64,000 bases of DNA from Balanoglossus misakiensis (Eukaryota; Hemichordata): contig CM082581.2 of assembly GCA_040954595.2 (NCBI GenBank), positions 13,702,001 through 13,766,000 of the forward strand, in the 5' to 3' direction. The position numbers and the translations under genes are program-made. Below are positions 37,601-49,900 of this stretch, one piece after another. How positions within the stretch are numbered: the stretch's first letter is position 1; each line of letters starts with the position of its first letter. Under the pieces are notes generated by a model. It did no database searches. It saw only the letters and a program-made list of their open reading frames with translations, and was not told the DNA's origin.

Positions 37601-40273
37601 GTTGCCGACTATAATCTTCTTCAGCTACATCCTGGCTATGCTCTACTACATCGGAGTAATGCAGTGGATTACAAATATATTTGCACTCGTTATGCAGTAC
37701 ACTATGGGAACGTCGGGAGCAGAGTCGCTCTGCGCAGCTGCAAATGTTTTCACCGGAATGGTAAGTCGTGCTTTCTGATATATATCAGATAGATGGATAT
37801 TTTGCTTTCAAGAAAATCTAAAGTTTTCATTTGATTTTTTAAGGGGAAAATGAATATCACCATAGTTGGAATAGGAAGTGATATTGTGAATTTACTAGTG
37901 TGAACGTTAATGGAATTAAAATATTAAATTTCTCCGACATTTTATCAGACAACAGCTCCATTGGTCATTAAACCCTACTTAAAAGACATGACGTCATCCG
38001 AACTCCACGCAGTACTAACAAGTGGTTATGCAACAATTGCCGGGAGTGTACTGGGCGCATACATCGCCTTTGGTATCAGCGCCTCGCATCTGCTGTCAGC
38101 TTCCATCATTTCGGCGCCTGCAGCACTGGCCGTTTCCAAGGTATTCTACCCCGAACTCGGCACACCCAAGACGTTATCGGGAGCCAATGCATACGAAGCA
38201 AAGAGGTAGATATCGAGATTAATAATATAGTGTAAATTGTCTCTGGTATTGTCCTCTTGTGTCTCGTATAATCCGCACTATCATACATGGAACGTAAAAT
38301 GGATGTTATTTCTCTGTCTCATATACTTGTATTTGTTATTTTATGTTTGAAGAACCGAGAAAAACATCGTAGAGGCAGCAGCGAATGGTGCCACGGATGG
38401 TTTAAATATCTGCGTTAATGTGACAGGACAGCTGATAGCCATCATTTCGACCTTGGCTTTCATTGATGCCGTTCTATCTTGGATTGGTGGAATGGTGGAT
38501 CACCCTGAGTTGACCTTTTCGGTGAGTATTTGCTGATACTAGTAGCACATGTAACTATTTCAGGAAAAAAGTTGATGCAAACTTGAACCATCTTCAGACA
38601 TTTACACTGGTACACATTCCTTGCAGTTAATCTGTCGGTATGTGTTGTATCCGGTTGCTTGGTTGATGGGAGTCGATTCCGAAGACTGTTACATCGTTGC
38701 TGAACTGGTTGGTGTCAAGACATTCCTGAATGAATTCGTTGCTTATAGTCGCTTAGCTGAGTACATCAATAACAGGCATACTGGAGATGGGCCCACCATA
38801 TCGGTAAGGTTGTGCGTTTTCCATGGTTTAGGGATTTGACACAAAACTATCCCCGTGTAAACCTACATTCTTTCATTCACGACAAATTCGGAATTTGCGA
38901 GAAAGTGTACAAATATATGGACTAGATGGATAGATTGGACGGACAGACAGACAGATTAGACAGACAGTAGAGTCACATCTACACGACTGATCAAACGTAT
39001 TCAAAATGCAGTTAATTTCCCGTTCATCCATATCTTCTTTCATTTGAACTGGCCTGTCACGATGTTGACCTATATCAACTGCAAACGCCATTTGCAAGCA
39101 AGCTCTGGAGATGAGTAACAGCTTCTCACAGCATTTCATTGCTTTCTGCAGCCTGATTAATGCATTTGCCTGTGCTGTCTTTTTCAATACTGAATCATGC
39201 GCCGCTCTTTGCGTGCAAGTATTTTTCCTAACCATTAATTGTCCGTTCAACGTATGCCTGTAGGTTCGATCCGAAGTAATCGCAACTTATGCCCTGTGCG
39301 GATTTTCTAACCTTGGAGGTATTGCCATTTATGTCGGGGGCATAAGTCCATTGGTCCCAGAGAGAGTAGGAGAGGTGGCTCTCTTGTCAATACGTGCCTT
39401 GGTAGCGGGCACTATAGCATGCCTATTGACCGCTTGCGTCGCTGGTAAGATGTAACAAAGACACTCCTAGCTTCTTCTTGGCTTACTACTTCCGTGAACC
39501 CGTCTGAACTTTCACCCTGCTGTTTCATTTTACGCCGAGTAAATGCATATTTCTGATTGAAAATGAGTTGACAATGAAATTGTAGTACACAAATATCGAC
39601 ATCAGCTGATGGGCTCAAAATATCCTACTGGTCGGGATGTTGGATCAGACCGGGTTCACGGAAACAGCTTCTTCAAAACACTAAACCATTTTATAGCAGA
39701 CAGTTTCGACGGATTTGACGAGGGCCTGCAAAATGCCACCGCTCGATTTGTCGGTTTTATTCCAGGCATAAGGGACTTGTCATGGACACATTTTCTTCTC
39801 GATTGGCGACAGGTGCGCTCTGAAGTCATCGCCACATACGCCCTCTGTGGATTCACAAATCTTGGAGGGGTAGCCACCTATATTGGCGGGCTGTCACCTT
39901 TGCTGCCGCCCGATAGAAAGGGTGAGGTGGCTATACTGGCCGTGAAGGCTTTGGTGGCCGGGTCGGTTGCTTGTGTTATGACGGCCTGTGTAGCCGGTAA
40001 GCCGGGTCTGTTGTATACTGTACGTAATAAGATATAAATACTAATATGCGACCAAAGGTCATTATCAAGTGTAAGTCTCACCTTTGTGTGTATTTTGTAG
40101 CTCGTCTTGTCAATTCTTGAACTTTAACACTCCCCACATTCTCACCTGGTCTTGTTGCTTTTTCACTAGGCGTGTTGTACGATGACTCCGGTCAAAGATT
40201 CTTCGACTCCGTTCCTGACGTCACCACGGCCAATATTTCCGTCGCCGATATCGTGACGAATGCATATGTGTAA
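34617..40273 (+). CDS. Slc28-like A: Concentrative nucleoside transporter, SLC28 family, tandem copy A
   Basis: Exons 34617-34769, 35634-35801, 36036-36319, 36771-36927, 37088-37279, 37599-37760, 37949-38205, 38353-38521, 38627-38803, then 39264-39444 or 39813-39996, then 40170-40273; 667 or 668 aa (human CNT1-3 are 649-691). The first two exons encode a polar cytoplasmic N-terminus. Exons 3-11 encode the CNT membrane domain: [19 protein letters not shown] (hairpin 1, with the substrate Glu), [35 protein letters not shown] (family signature NEFVA, with the second essential Glu) and [19 protein letters not shown]. Na+- or H+-coupled uptake of nucleosides across the plasma membrane. Selectivity cannot be read safely from sequence. 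Exon 10 is present twice. Copies B and C follow on the same strand with the same exon phases. Confidence 0.97.
39264..39444 (+). other. SLC28 copy A, exon 10 version a
   Basis: 181 bp, enters phase 0, leaves phase 1. Encodes [19 protein letters not shown], a variable loop LVPERVGE, and the last helix ending LLTACVAG. Acceptor CCTGTAG, donor GTAAGA. Intact and fully compatible with exon 9 and exon 11. Confidence 0.9.
39813..39996 (+). other. SLC28 copy A, exon 10 version b
   Basis: 184 bp, enters phase 0, leaves phase 1. Encodes [19 protein letters not shown], the loop LLPPDRKGE (one residue longer than version a) and a helix ending VMTACVAG. Acceptor GCGACAG, donor GTAAGC. Its loop length matches exon 10 of copy B (also 184 bp). 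The 204 bp before its acceptor also stays open in frame from an ATG at 39609, which is probably chance. Confidence 0.9.
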
Positions 40274-40748
40274 TGATGGGGCTCACTCTAAGGCTCATGA
40301 TACGGCACAGACCTGAACATGGAAAACAAACCAGGGTATTAGAAGCATGTCTTATGAAATGATCGTTCGTTGGAACCATTTTTGCGCATTTCCCTGTTTT
40401 GACGTCACATTCCCAAGCACATATATTCAGAAAGCTAACCTGGATACTTAAACCATGATATTTGTGCTATTAGAAAAAAATCAATTCCTTTTATAGGAAA
40501 ATCAACACAATTAGTAAAAGTACTGTGTCAGTTCGGGCTCTTCGTAACCCAGCAGCGTAAATTTGATATATTTAAGTGTTTTATCTTGCAAGTTTTAGTG
40601 ATCGTAGGATTTGATTTTAAGGTGATCATGGTTCTGTGACTTTTGTAAACGTAGACATCTAGGCATAGTATTGTTCATGGTAAACATTTATGGGCATTAT
40701 GGTGACACAATCTCGTTAAAGTTCTTCTTTTCTGCTATGGTATTTTAC

Positions 40749-40771
40749 AATAAACGATATTTTCAAATAAA
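40749..40771 (+). terminator. SLC28 copy A poly(A) signals
   Basis: Two AATAAA hexamers (40749 and 40766) about 480 bp after the stop codon. Copy B's first ATG lies 272 bp further on. Confidence 0.6.
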
Positions 40772-41042
40772 TAGTAAGATTTTTTTCTCTTTTTCTATCT
40801 TGATTCGTTGTCTCTTTTGAGATCGAAAAACGTTATAGGAAATTTAGACCATATCAGTAGTATTTAAAACTTGTCACAACTTGCCATCATGACGTACGTG
40901 TTCATATGATTGACGTTTGTAGAACAATAGCGCACTTTATGAATAATTCGCGAATCAAAAATTACATGCCGACAGTGTGACATCAAACTTGAGTCGCGCA
41001 ACATCGACAGTCTCACGCGTGTTTACAAACAAATACAGAATC

Positions 41043-44000
41043 ATGAGCGAGTCGTTCCAATCGTCCTCAGTCAACTCCCCGAAGTCCCAAAGCGTATACC
41101 CTGTATGGAGTGAGAGGGATTGTCAGCATCATCCTACAAGTAACCATGTAGAGAAGGGATCTGCTACGAAGTTGAACGGGTCGTGCTACGAAAGAGTGTC
41201 CAGCGAGCAGGTATGTCATTTGAGTTGTGGTCACACACATGGTCTGAATGACAGACAACAAGTGTTCATGACATTATCCAAGTTTATGAATTAAATCAGG
41301 ATATGCTTTCGAGGGGATTAAAAATCTCCCATGAAAACGAAAGTAGCAGACATACAAAATCGACTGTGTATCTCTGGAGTAGTAGAAACCAGTTACCCAA
41401 ACGTGGGTGTGTGGACATTTTATCGTCCATTCACAAGGTATTTTACAGCATTGTCATCGCTTTTGTTCGTGGTGTAATCTGTTCCGGCTTCAAAGACAAG
41501 TGTGATTCATGATTCGCATGGCAGCGGAAGTGAATTCCATTGATATGAACAATACTATATAGAAATATGATTACGATAAGAACAATAGCTAGTTATTAAC
41601 ATTTATTACGTGCGATCACTTCTCTGCGACAATGCCTAAGCTTAACAAAGTGTACATAACAGAGAAGGACACACAGAGGGTGGTGACCGGAAAACGCAAG
41701 TGGAATTTGTCGTTCGTGATATTGATTCATAAATAACCAAAACCAAGATTAACACGAAATATATCTTTAACCCCAAAGTGAAATGAATTTAATAACTCCA
41801 TTGCACTGGAGGGATAGGCCTAATCGGGAAAAGGCATATTATTGAAGGTCTTTGGATAGGTCTCATAATACAGAGATGCCTTCTTCCCAATCGTTATTAT
41901 TAAAACAGAACGTGTTTTGGTATCACAGGACGCATATGAAATGAGACCCATTGATCCAACGCCAATGGAATCTCCACTTTATGGCGAAGATCCGAACCAA
42001 CAAGCCAGCATGGCTTCTCATCCGGGTACTGAAGTCGCCATTTTTCCCCTGGAGGAAGAAAGTTCGGCTGAAGACAGCACCCATCCTAATGCGCCATCGA
42101 ATGTTATCACTAAGGTGCGACTATTTAAACAAAGAATGCAGGAAATGTTATAAAATTGTTTCTCATTCATCTATCTAACAACAGAAATGACACTTTTATT
42201 GTGCACTTTACGTAACAACCAATGGTAAAGTAGTGAAATACAATTGTACATCACAGTTATATGCTAATAAGGAATAATTGTTGAACTTTCAAAGACAACG
42301 TCTATTGGTCTATCATAGTAATTACCCCTGTCGTTTTATTTGCATACTGATCGTATTTTATCTTCATTTTTTTCTCAGGGGATTGATAAAATCGATTGTT
42401 TGTTGAAGGAAACCTGTTTTAAGTATCAATCGACGGTGAGGTATGTTATATGTGGCGTCTTGCTTGCGGTTTATGTGGTTTACTTTGCCGTCGCCGTCAG
42501 CAGGAATTTTCACCGTGCGCTGGCGCTGCTGGTAATGACGGTGTTTGCCGTAAGTCTGGTGGTGTACAGATTGATCGTCAAACACTGCGGGGACGCCATC
42601 TACGACGCCGTCATACAGCCCTGTTATCAGCATTGCAAGACAAGATGGCGCGTCTTGAAATGGTAAGAGTCTGAAACTCCGAAACTCGTATGCGGTCCCT
42701 GTGCACCTCTTATACCGTGTCAATAAAGACTGGCACCAACCATTTTATACTAGGACATGAATATATTCCGTATGAATTACGCAGCGTACGAATTCACAAT
42801 GTTGTTGTTCCTTTATTCTTCCTCGAAATGAGACCATCCGATCAACATTTTTTCTCCACTCAGGTTGATATATCTATCTCTTTTGGCTGCCTTCTTCGTA
42901 TTTTCTGGTTTGGTGGGCGTGTTCAACTCAATTGCGAAAAATCCGAAACAGTTGACGTCTGCACTCGGCATAGTTGCGTTTGTGTTCTTCAGTTTAATCT
43001 GCTCTAAACGACCAGGATGGGTAAGTAACAAAGAACAAAACTTCAAATCGAATTTATTCCACCAATCCAAACACGATTGTTCACCTAGTAAAACGTAAGA
43101 TATCATTCGAATTAATTTCTAAATATATTTACATTTTTCTTTCGCCAGGTGCAATGGAGGACTGTCTTCTGGGGTCTAGGACTACAATTTTTACTTGGTA
43201 TATTAATTTTGCGTACAACTGCCGGGTTTGCAAGTTTCCAGTGGCTTGGCGATGAAGTGTCGACTTTCCTGGGGTATGCGGACGTCGGGGCCGAGTTTGT
43301 GTTCAGTAAACCGCTTGAGGCTCATTTCTTCGTGTTTAAGGTATGGATTCAATCTGGTCTTAGCTGGTTCTTTGCTATTCTGCTCTTTCAGGCAGGAGTA
43401 ATGGTTTGGAAGAACATAGATTGTAATGCTTGCGTTTAGCCCTTTGACGTTGTTTTGCCTTTATAGCAGTAAACGTTCATCAATGATCCTTTTGAATTTT
43501 CTTCGATTCCAGGTGTTGCCATCCATAATCTTTTTCAGCTATATCCTGGCTATGCTCTATTACATCGGAGTAATGCAGTGGATTACAAATATATTTGCAC
43601 TCGTTATGCAGTACACTATGGGTACGTCGGGAGCAGAGTCGCTCTGCGCAGCCGCTAATATCTTCACTGGAATGGTAAGCGTGTTGATAAATTGTCTACG
43701 ACCACAAGTTATTAGAACAGAAATCACCTGTGGAAGTTGGATTGATGACACACCGTGATTTTCTAACACCATGTACATAATCTTTAGTTCGATATCGTAA
43801 TCATCTTCATTCCAGACAACAGCGCCGCTAGTGGTCAAACCTTACTTGAAGCACATGACTGGATCCGAACTTCACGCAATACTGACAAGTGGTTATGCGA
43901 CGATCGCTGGGGGTGTACTTGGTGCGTACATCGCTTTTGGTATCAGCGCCTCGCATCTGCTGTCGGCTTCCATCATTTCGGCGCCTGCAGCTCTAGCCGT

Positions 44001-45340
44001 CTCCAAGATATTCTACCCCGAGTTAGGCAGGCCCAAGACGTTGAGCAGTGGTGACGCACACAAGACAGAGACGTAGGTTATATTGCGCTGGAATATAAGA
44101 ACACAACTCCACCAACGTTAACAATGAACCTCGCTCTCTCTCACGTGTAGTATTTGCTCCAGGAATGTTTACGTGTGTATGATTAACATAGGGACTACAT
44201 AATTCTTTGCAGGACGGAGAAGAACGTCATAGAGGCAGCAACAAATGGAGCCATGGATGGTCTGGCGGTCTGTGTCAGTGTAATTGGGCAGTTGATAGCT
44301 GTCATCTCGACCTTGGCTTTCATCGATGCCGTTCTATCTTGGATTGGTGGAATGGTCGATCACCCAGAGTTGACCTTTACGGTGAGATATCAGTTGTTGC
44401 CTGCCTACGGTCTTCGTGAAATTGACCAATCTGGTAAAAACATTTCTACAGCTTGATTACAACTGTTTAGGCCTACCCTGCCGTAAAACAAAGCGATTTT
44501 CTTTAGATTCGTAGGAATACTAAAAAAATGCTGAAATTGACCCATCTTCAGACATTTACACTGTTACACGTTCCTTGCAGTTAATCTGTCGGTATGTGTT
44601 GTATCCGGTTGCTTGGTTGATGGGAGTCGATTCCGAAGACTGTTACATCGTTGCTGAACTGGTCGGTGTCAAGACATTCCTGAATGAATTCGTTGCTTAT
44701 AGTCGCTTAGCCGAGTACATCAATAACAGGCATACTGGAGATGGGCCCACTATTTCGGTAAGGCTGACGTCATTTGAAGGCCTGTGTAAATATTCCGAGT
44801 AGCATGACTGACAATTGACAGAAATAACTTCTGATTTTCGCCTTCACGGTTCCTTTCCAATTAACAGTACCCACAAAGCAATGTAAAACATCTGCCATAA
44901 CAACGTGGTGTGCATATTCCATTCAATCTTTTACAGGTGCGCTCCGAAGTCATAGTTACGTACGCCCTCTGTGGGTTTTCAAATATTGGAAGTATAGCCA
45001 TCTATATCGGTGGATTGTCGCCCTTAATGCCGTCTCATCGCAAAGGTGAAGTCGCCATGTTGTCGCTAAGAGCTTTGCTGGCTGGATCCGTGGCTTGTCT
45101 GCTGACGGCCTGTGTGGCCGGTAAGCTTGTTTCATAGTAAAAGTAGTAAACAGGAAAATATATAACAGTTTGGGGTTTAATCTTATTTGGTGACATCTCC
45201 TGACCCTTCACCCTAATTTCTTTTCCTTTTTTTTCGCAGGTGTGTTGTATGATGACGATGGGCAGAGACTATTTGACTACGCTCCTTACGTAACGACAAA
45301 TATTACCGCTCTGGATCTCGCCAATGTTACAAGCATTTAG
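41043..45340 (+). CDS. Slc28-like B: Concentrative nucleoside transporter, SLC28 family, tandem copy B
   Basis: Exons 41043-41210, 41929-42114, 42379-42662, 42864-43020, 43149-43340, 43513-43674, 43816-44072, 44213-44381, 44581-44757, 44937-45120, 45240-45340; 678 aa. Same phases and nearly the same exon lengths as copy A (284, 157, 192, 162, 257, 169 and 177 bp are identical). Key segments: [34 protein letters not shown] and [19 protein letters not shown]. Membrane nucleoside symporter. Only the first two exons, which encode the cytoplasmic N-terminus, and the extreme C-terminus differ strongly from copy A. Exons 6, 8 and 9 are almost identical to copy A at the DNA level, and part of intron 8 is too. 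I chose ATG 41043 because the upstream in-frame codons do not include another ATG. Confidence 0.97.
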
Positions 45341-46907
45341 GACGTACAGTGACGTCATCTATAATTCAAGTTTAATTAGAAAACATCTGTTCAACACTAT
45401 ATGGATTAAACAAATACAAAAAGGGTGCCCATGTATATGGGTAGATACTCCTATCATCGAGTGTGGATCGTTAGAAACGCCCCTGCTGAAATAAGGCCCG
45501 AAGTTTGTAAGTTATGCGTTGCACCATAGACAGTAGAAGGGGATAGTTATCCATAACTTAGTGGAGGTCACTCTAAACTTAATAGCACGGTTCACCGCTC
45601 AGGTGAAATGGGTACATTTCATGTGAACTTTTGTGTGGAAATATCGGCCGCTTGAGTGAGTTTCAACACAATAGCCACAGAGCATGGAGAGAATGTTTAC
45701 ATGGAATGGCATGTAGTGACTTTGGTCTCACCTTGGGCAGAGCGCAAGACTAATGTTCATATACCTCTGAATGTGACGTGTTATGAGCATACCTTTGCGA
45801 AAAATCGACTCATGGCGTGGAAAAATTGTTGCCAAATTATATGTTTCAGTCGCTTTTTAGATAAAATATATTGAGGATGGCTCTACTTCCTCCCACAATT
45901 CAACTCAGGAGAACAAATGAGCCTGGTTTCAACCTTTCAAAGCACCTGGCATGATCATATACAGAAGGCTCGGTGTTGTTTTCTTTACATTGTTAACAAA
46001 AAGGTCCGTATACGTCATAGACTGGTATTTCCTTTTGGGGATAATGTCGTCAACGGGGTCGGAGGTCATAGACTGTGTTTTTGTATCCTTACTGTGTGAT
46101 TGTTATTTGGGACAGCGTGACGTAGTTAGACTTGCCAAATATTGGTGTATGTTTTATGGTTTTGTCTGTGTGCTTTATGTCATTTTTTGTGTCTCAATAA
46201 AGACTAATAAATAATTTAGACGTTCAATGTAACTATTCTGATCTTTCACTATACAGGTCATTTAGAGGTGACCTCAAAGTTTCAGCGGCCATTCTTTGCA
46301 TATAACCTACTCCGGATTTATCATATAAAATGATAAACTTATAAAATCAATACATGACATGTTACATTTGGACTCTGAACTTCCACCATCAATTTGAATT
46401 AAACAAACGGAATGTCTTTATGCATACTGTGTACTGCACAGATACACCAAGCCTTTATGGTGACATTCCACTGAGTAACTGGGCCGCATGTACATGTACT
46501 TCCAAGCACACAAGCACTTTCCTTGGCAGACAAGAACAGTATCTCACAAACTTTACCATAACACCGGTGTGGGCGTTGCGACCTGTCACCGGTGTACCTA
46601 TATACACGCATACACAAACAAATCAAAACCTACCAAAGGAAATTCTCAAAAGGGTAAGTGACCTCGCAAGATTGACGATAACAACCTTGCCCATTGGCTC
46701 GACAATATTTATTCAGGTTATCAGAAAGGCCGCACATAATGTGAAATTTACAGTTGGACAACTGGAGGTGCTGGACAATAGTTCGGGATAGTATTACTCC
46801 TCATTTGAATAACACTGAGCCATATATATACCTTATAACAATCATAGCATTCCTGTAAATGTCGACACACTAAAAGTTATCGTCAAAGGCGAACCAAACC
46901 AACCGAC
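45341..46907. other. Copy B 3' UTR and spacer before copy C
   Basis: AATAAA at 46196-46201 suggests an 850-bp 3' UTR for copy B. A 145-codon open frame at 46354-46791 has no recognisable features and is probably chance. The rest is spacer. Confidence 0.5.
46196..46201 (+). terminator. SLC28 copy B poly(A) signal
   Basis: AATAAAGACTAATAAATAA: two overlapping-type signals in an otherwise T/G-rich stretch. Confidence 0.5.
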
Positions 46908-49900
46908 ATGGACCACGATCGCGGCCACGTAAACGTTGCATATTCTGTCAGTACCCAGGCAGATCTGGACAAGGACCCGTTAGAAGCGACCGATAATGGC
47001 AGCAAAGTGCCCGGTCGAACATTTAAGGTAAGTCTCGTCAGGAACCACTTCTAGTTCCATCTTGTATGTTTATATGTTGTACCATTATACCGTTTCAAAG
47101 AAACCTATAACATGTCCGAGACTTGCAATAGTGTGTTTAATTAAGAATATGAAACGTTCTCAGGTTTCCAGGTGTGAATTCTAACTCGTCTGTGACAAGG
47201 CAAAAAAAAAAACACAATGACTTTTCAAAAAAGACATGTCACTTTAAGGTGCTAGGATATGAACAGCGCAATCAATGGCCACCGAGTTCAAGGTTAAACA
47301 ACACTGTCATCTATACCTGTGTTTTAGCCAAACTCTCTGATACTCGTATACTTTCCCGCCGGCTTGTTTTACCTCAGCAGTGGCTAAGAAACCAATAAAC
47401 TATGTACTGTAAGTCTGTAGCCAATATCTACAGACTTTTGGGTAAGAGGCAGGTCGGGTTTATATTATAACGCATGATTGCTCTGTCAATTTGTGAATAT
47501 CCGCAATAAATCTATATGTATTTTGTAAATAATCCCACCAATTAATGAACTCTGGACACCGTATACCACACGGGAAAAACAAAATGCACTGGGATCAAAG
47601 GTTATGTGGACATGAAGAAATGTTGCCAAGACTGGTCTTTTTAGCATACCTTAGCGTGTACGGAAGTCTTTGAGTCGGTAGCCGGCAAAATAAACCATCA
47701 ATGTTGCCTTGGCTGACCGGCTATTTTTTCAGAATGGAACAGAAACATATTTTCTCAGATTAGTCAACTCAAATTGTTAGTTGTCCTACCCTTTTAATAC
47801 TAACAACATTCGATATGTGGAAGGATGATACGCCCCCCCCCCCCCCGCCGTCTACTGTGGACTTTAGTAGAATCGCTAGTAAATTGCCTGCACGGTTTTG
47901 GTACAAACATTGATCAAAAATTTACACAAACAAACAAGGTATAATTTTCAAGAATTTGAGTGAATTTCGGTCGCAAATCATAAAGCGTTTATTGAATAAA
48001 TCACGTTTGGAGATTGTTCCACAGACTTTCCCAGGGGCGCGACTGACCCAATTTATGTCTCACAATGATTGTGGACTGAGACAGGTAGGGGCAGGTATTT
48101 CCATGGACCAGACAGAATATGCGCGTTGATATTGTGAAGCACACTACGTGCAATGCGCTTTTATACCTTTGTTTTTAAAGTGGCATAGAGGTAAAAGTTG
48201 CAGACTGCAAAAGCCAGAGATCGAGGGCGATCCCTGCCCGAGCACGGATTTTCCAGTCTACTATCAAAAGGGGCTACCCGAACGACAACAACAAATACCA
48301 AGCGATGGGTCGCCATTGTCATAATCGTTTGTCCAAAATCATGGCAAAGTTTTCTTAGACCATGACCTTCGACACCCCCGCACAATGCCTCACAGAAACC
48401 TGTTCACAATTGGCTGACTTAATTTACAGAACACAGGCAGCGTACTAAAGGCAAAGAATGCATTAAGCGCTGTGCATGCACTCAGGTGTCACATGGTTAA
48501 AATGGCATGAATAAGTCTTTGAAAGTAGCACACATTATTTTCGCTTGGCCATGCTCCCACTGAAAATCTGCGATCGGTTAGATCTCAACTTTCCGTGGTA
48601 ACTATTGCTAAATTTACATGGGTAACCCCCGTATACCTTAATTTTCCAGACTGGCGATGTTGAACTGGATTCCTTCCAGAATCGTTCGACTAAACACGTT
48701 ATTGTGGAAGTAAATAATGTTGATGGTGATTATGATGGTGGTGTTCGTGATGATGATGATGACTTCAACCTCCCGGGAAACCGACTCACAAAGGTGATGT
48801 ACGTTTAGTCACACGGCTGTAATCCAAAAGGAAACTTCAGGAGTACATGATGGCGCGTGGATATAATTTAAAATATCACCAAGATGGTTCTATAAAATGT
48901 GCGATTGTTGTTTCTGATGTACAAGTGGGGGTGTCTTCTGGCACAATTTTGAATATCGTCCTTTTGGTTTTGTTGTTGACAACGGCGCCAAACTCCAGCG
49001 TTATAACTTATTCCATGGCAATTTACTTCACAGGCAATCGACAACCTCGACCAGTCCACCAAGGCGTCCTGTCGACAGCACAAAACTTTAATCTGTCGCC
49101 TCCTCTGTCTGTTCTTCCTGATACTTTACTTGGTGTATTTCTGCTACGCTCTCTACCTCGACGTGTGGAGGGCGCTCGCCCTGTGGGTCATCACCATCAT
49201 TTTCGTCGTATTCATATTTTACAAGATTGTGCAGCATCACTGGGGAGACGGCATCTATTCACACATCTGTGCGCCCCCCGTAAAACACGTCAGAAAATAC
49301 TGGAGGGTATGGCGATGGTAAGGCTACTGTGGACGACAATTCACTGTTACAATACATATATATTTTGTGAAGTATATAGTAGACTAGTTTGTAAGAATCA
49401 GACTTAGGTGGAGATTGACCACCTTGTAACGTGTGTATCAATCCACGATTGCTGTTATCACAGACAGAGAGATTTCCCTTATCACTTGCATATGTTGCTA
49501 CTGGTTTACTTTTCAGGATAGTGCCGCTAATTCTGATCGTGCTCCTCGCACTTTTCGCCTGGTGGATGAAAGTGTTCCATATTTTAAGCAGGAGCCCCGA
49601 ACAGCTCATTTCTGGTTTCGGTCTCGTCGTGTTTATCCTCTTCAGTTGGCTTTGTTCCAAAACACCGGGAAGGGTAAGTATATGCAACACCAATGAGGGA
49701 ATAATACAAGCATTTTTTCTCTCTCAATAATATACACAATAAAATTATGTCTGTTTAACCATGATATTGTTAATCTGTACAACATCCGGGTTTGTATTAC
49801 TTTCCCTCTCCCTCACCAGGTTCAATGGACAACGGTTTTTTGGGGAGTTGGTTTACAACTTGCTCTTGGAATCTTCATACTACGCTCCACAGCTGGCTTC

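Noticed and set aside
39609-39812. In-frame ATG extension upstream of SLC28 exon 10b as an alternative first exon
   Set aside because: The extension resembles no CNT sequence, and a product starting there would lack most of the transporter; the AG acceptor at 39811-39812 explains the exon better.
46354-46791. 145-codon forward frame between SLC28 copies B and C
   Set aside because: No recognisable motif; composition looks random and it lies just after a poly(A) signal.
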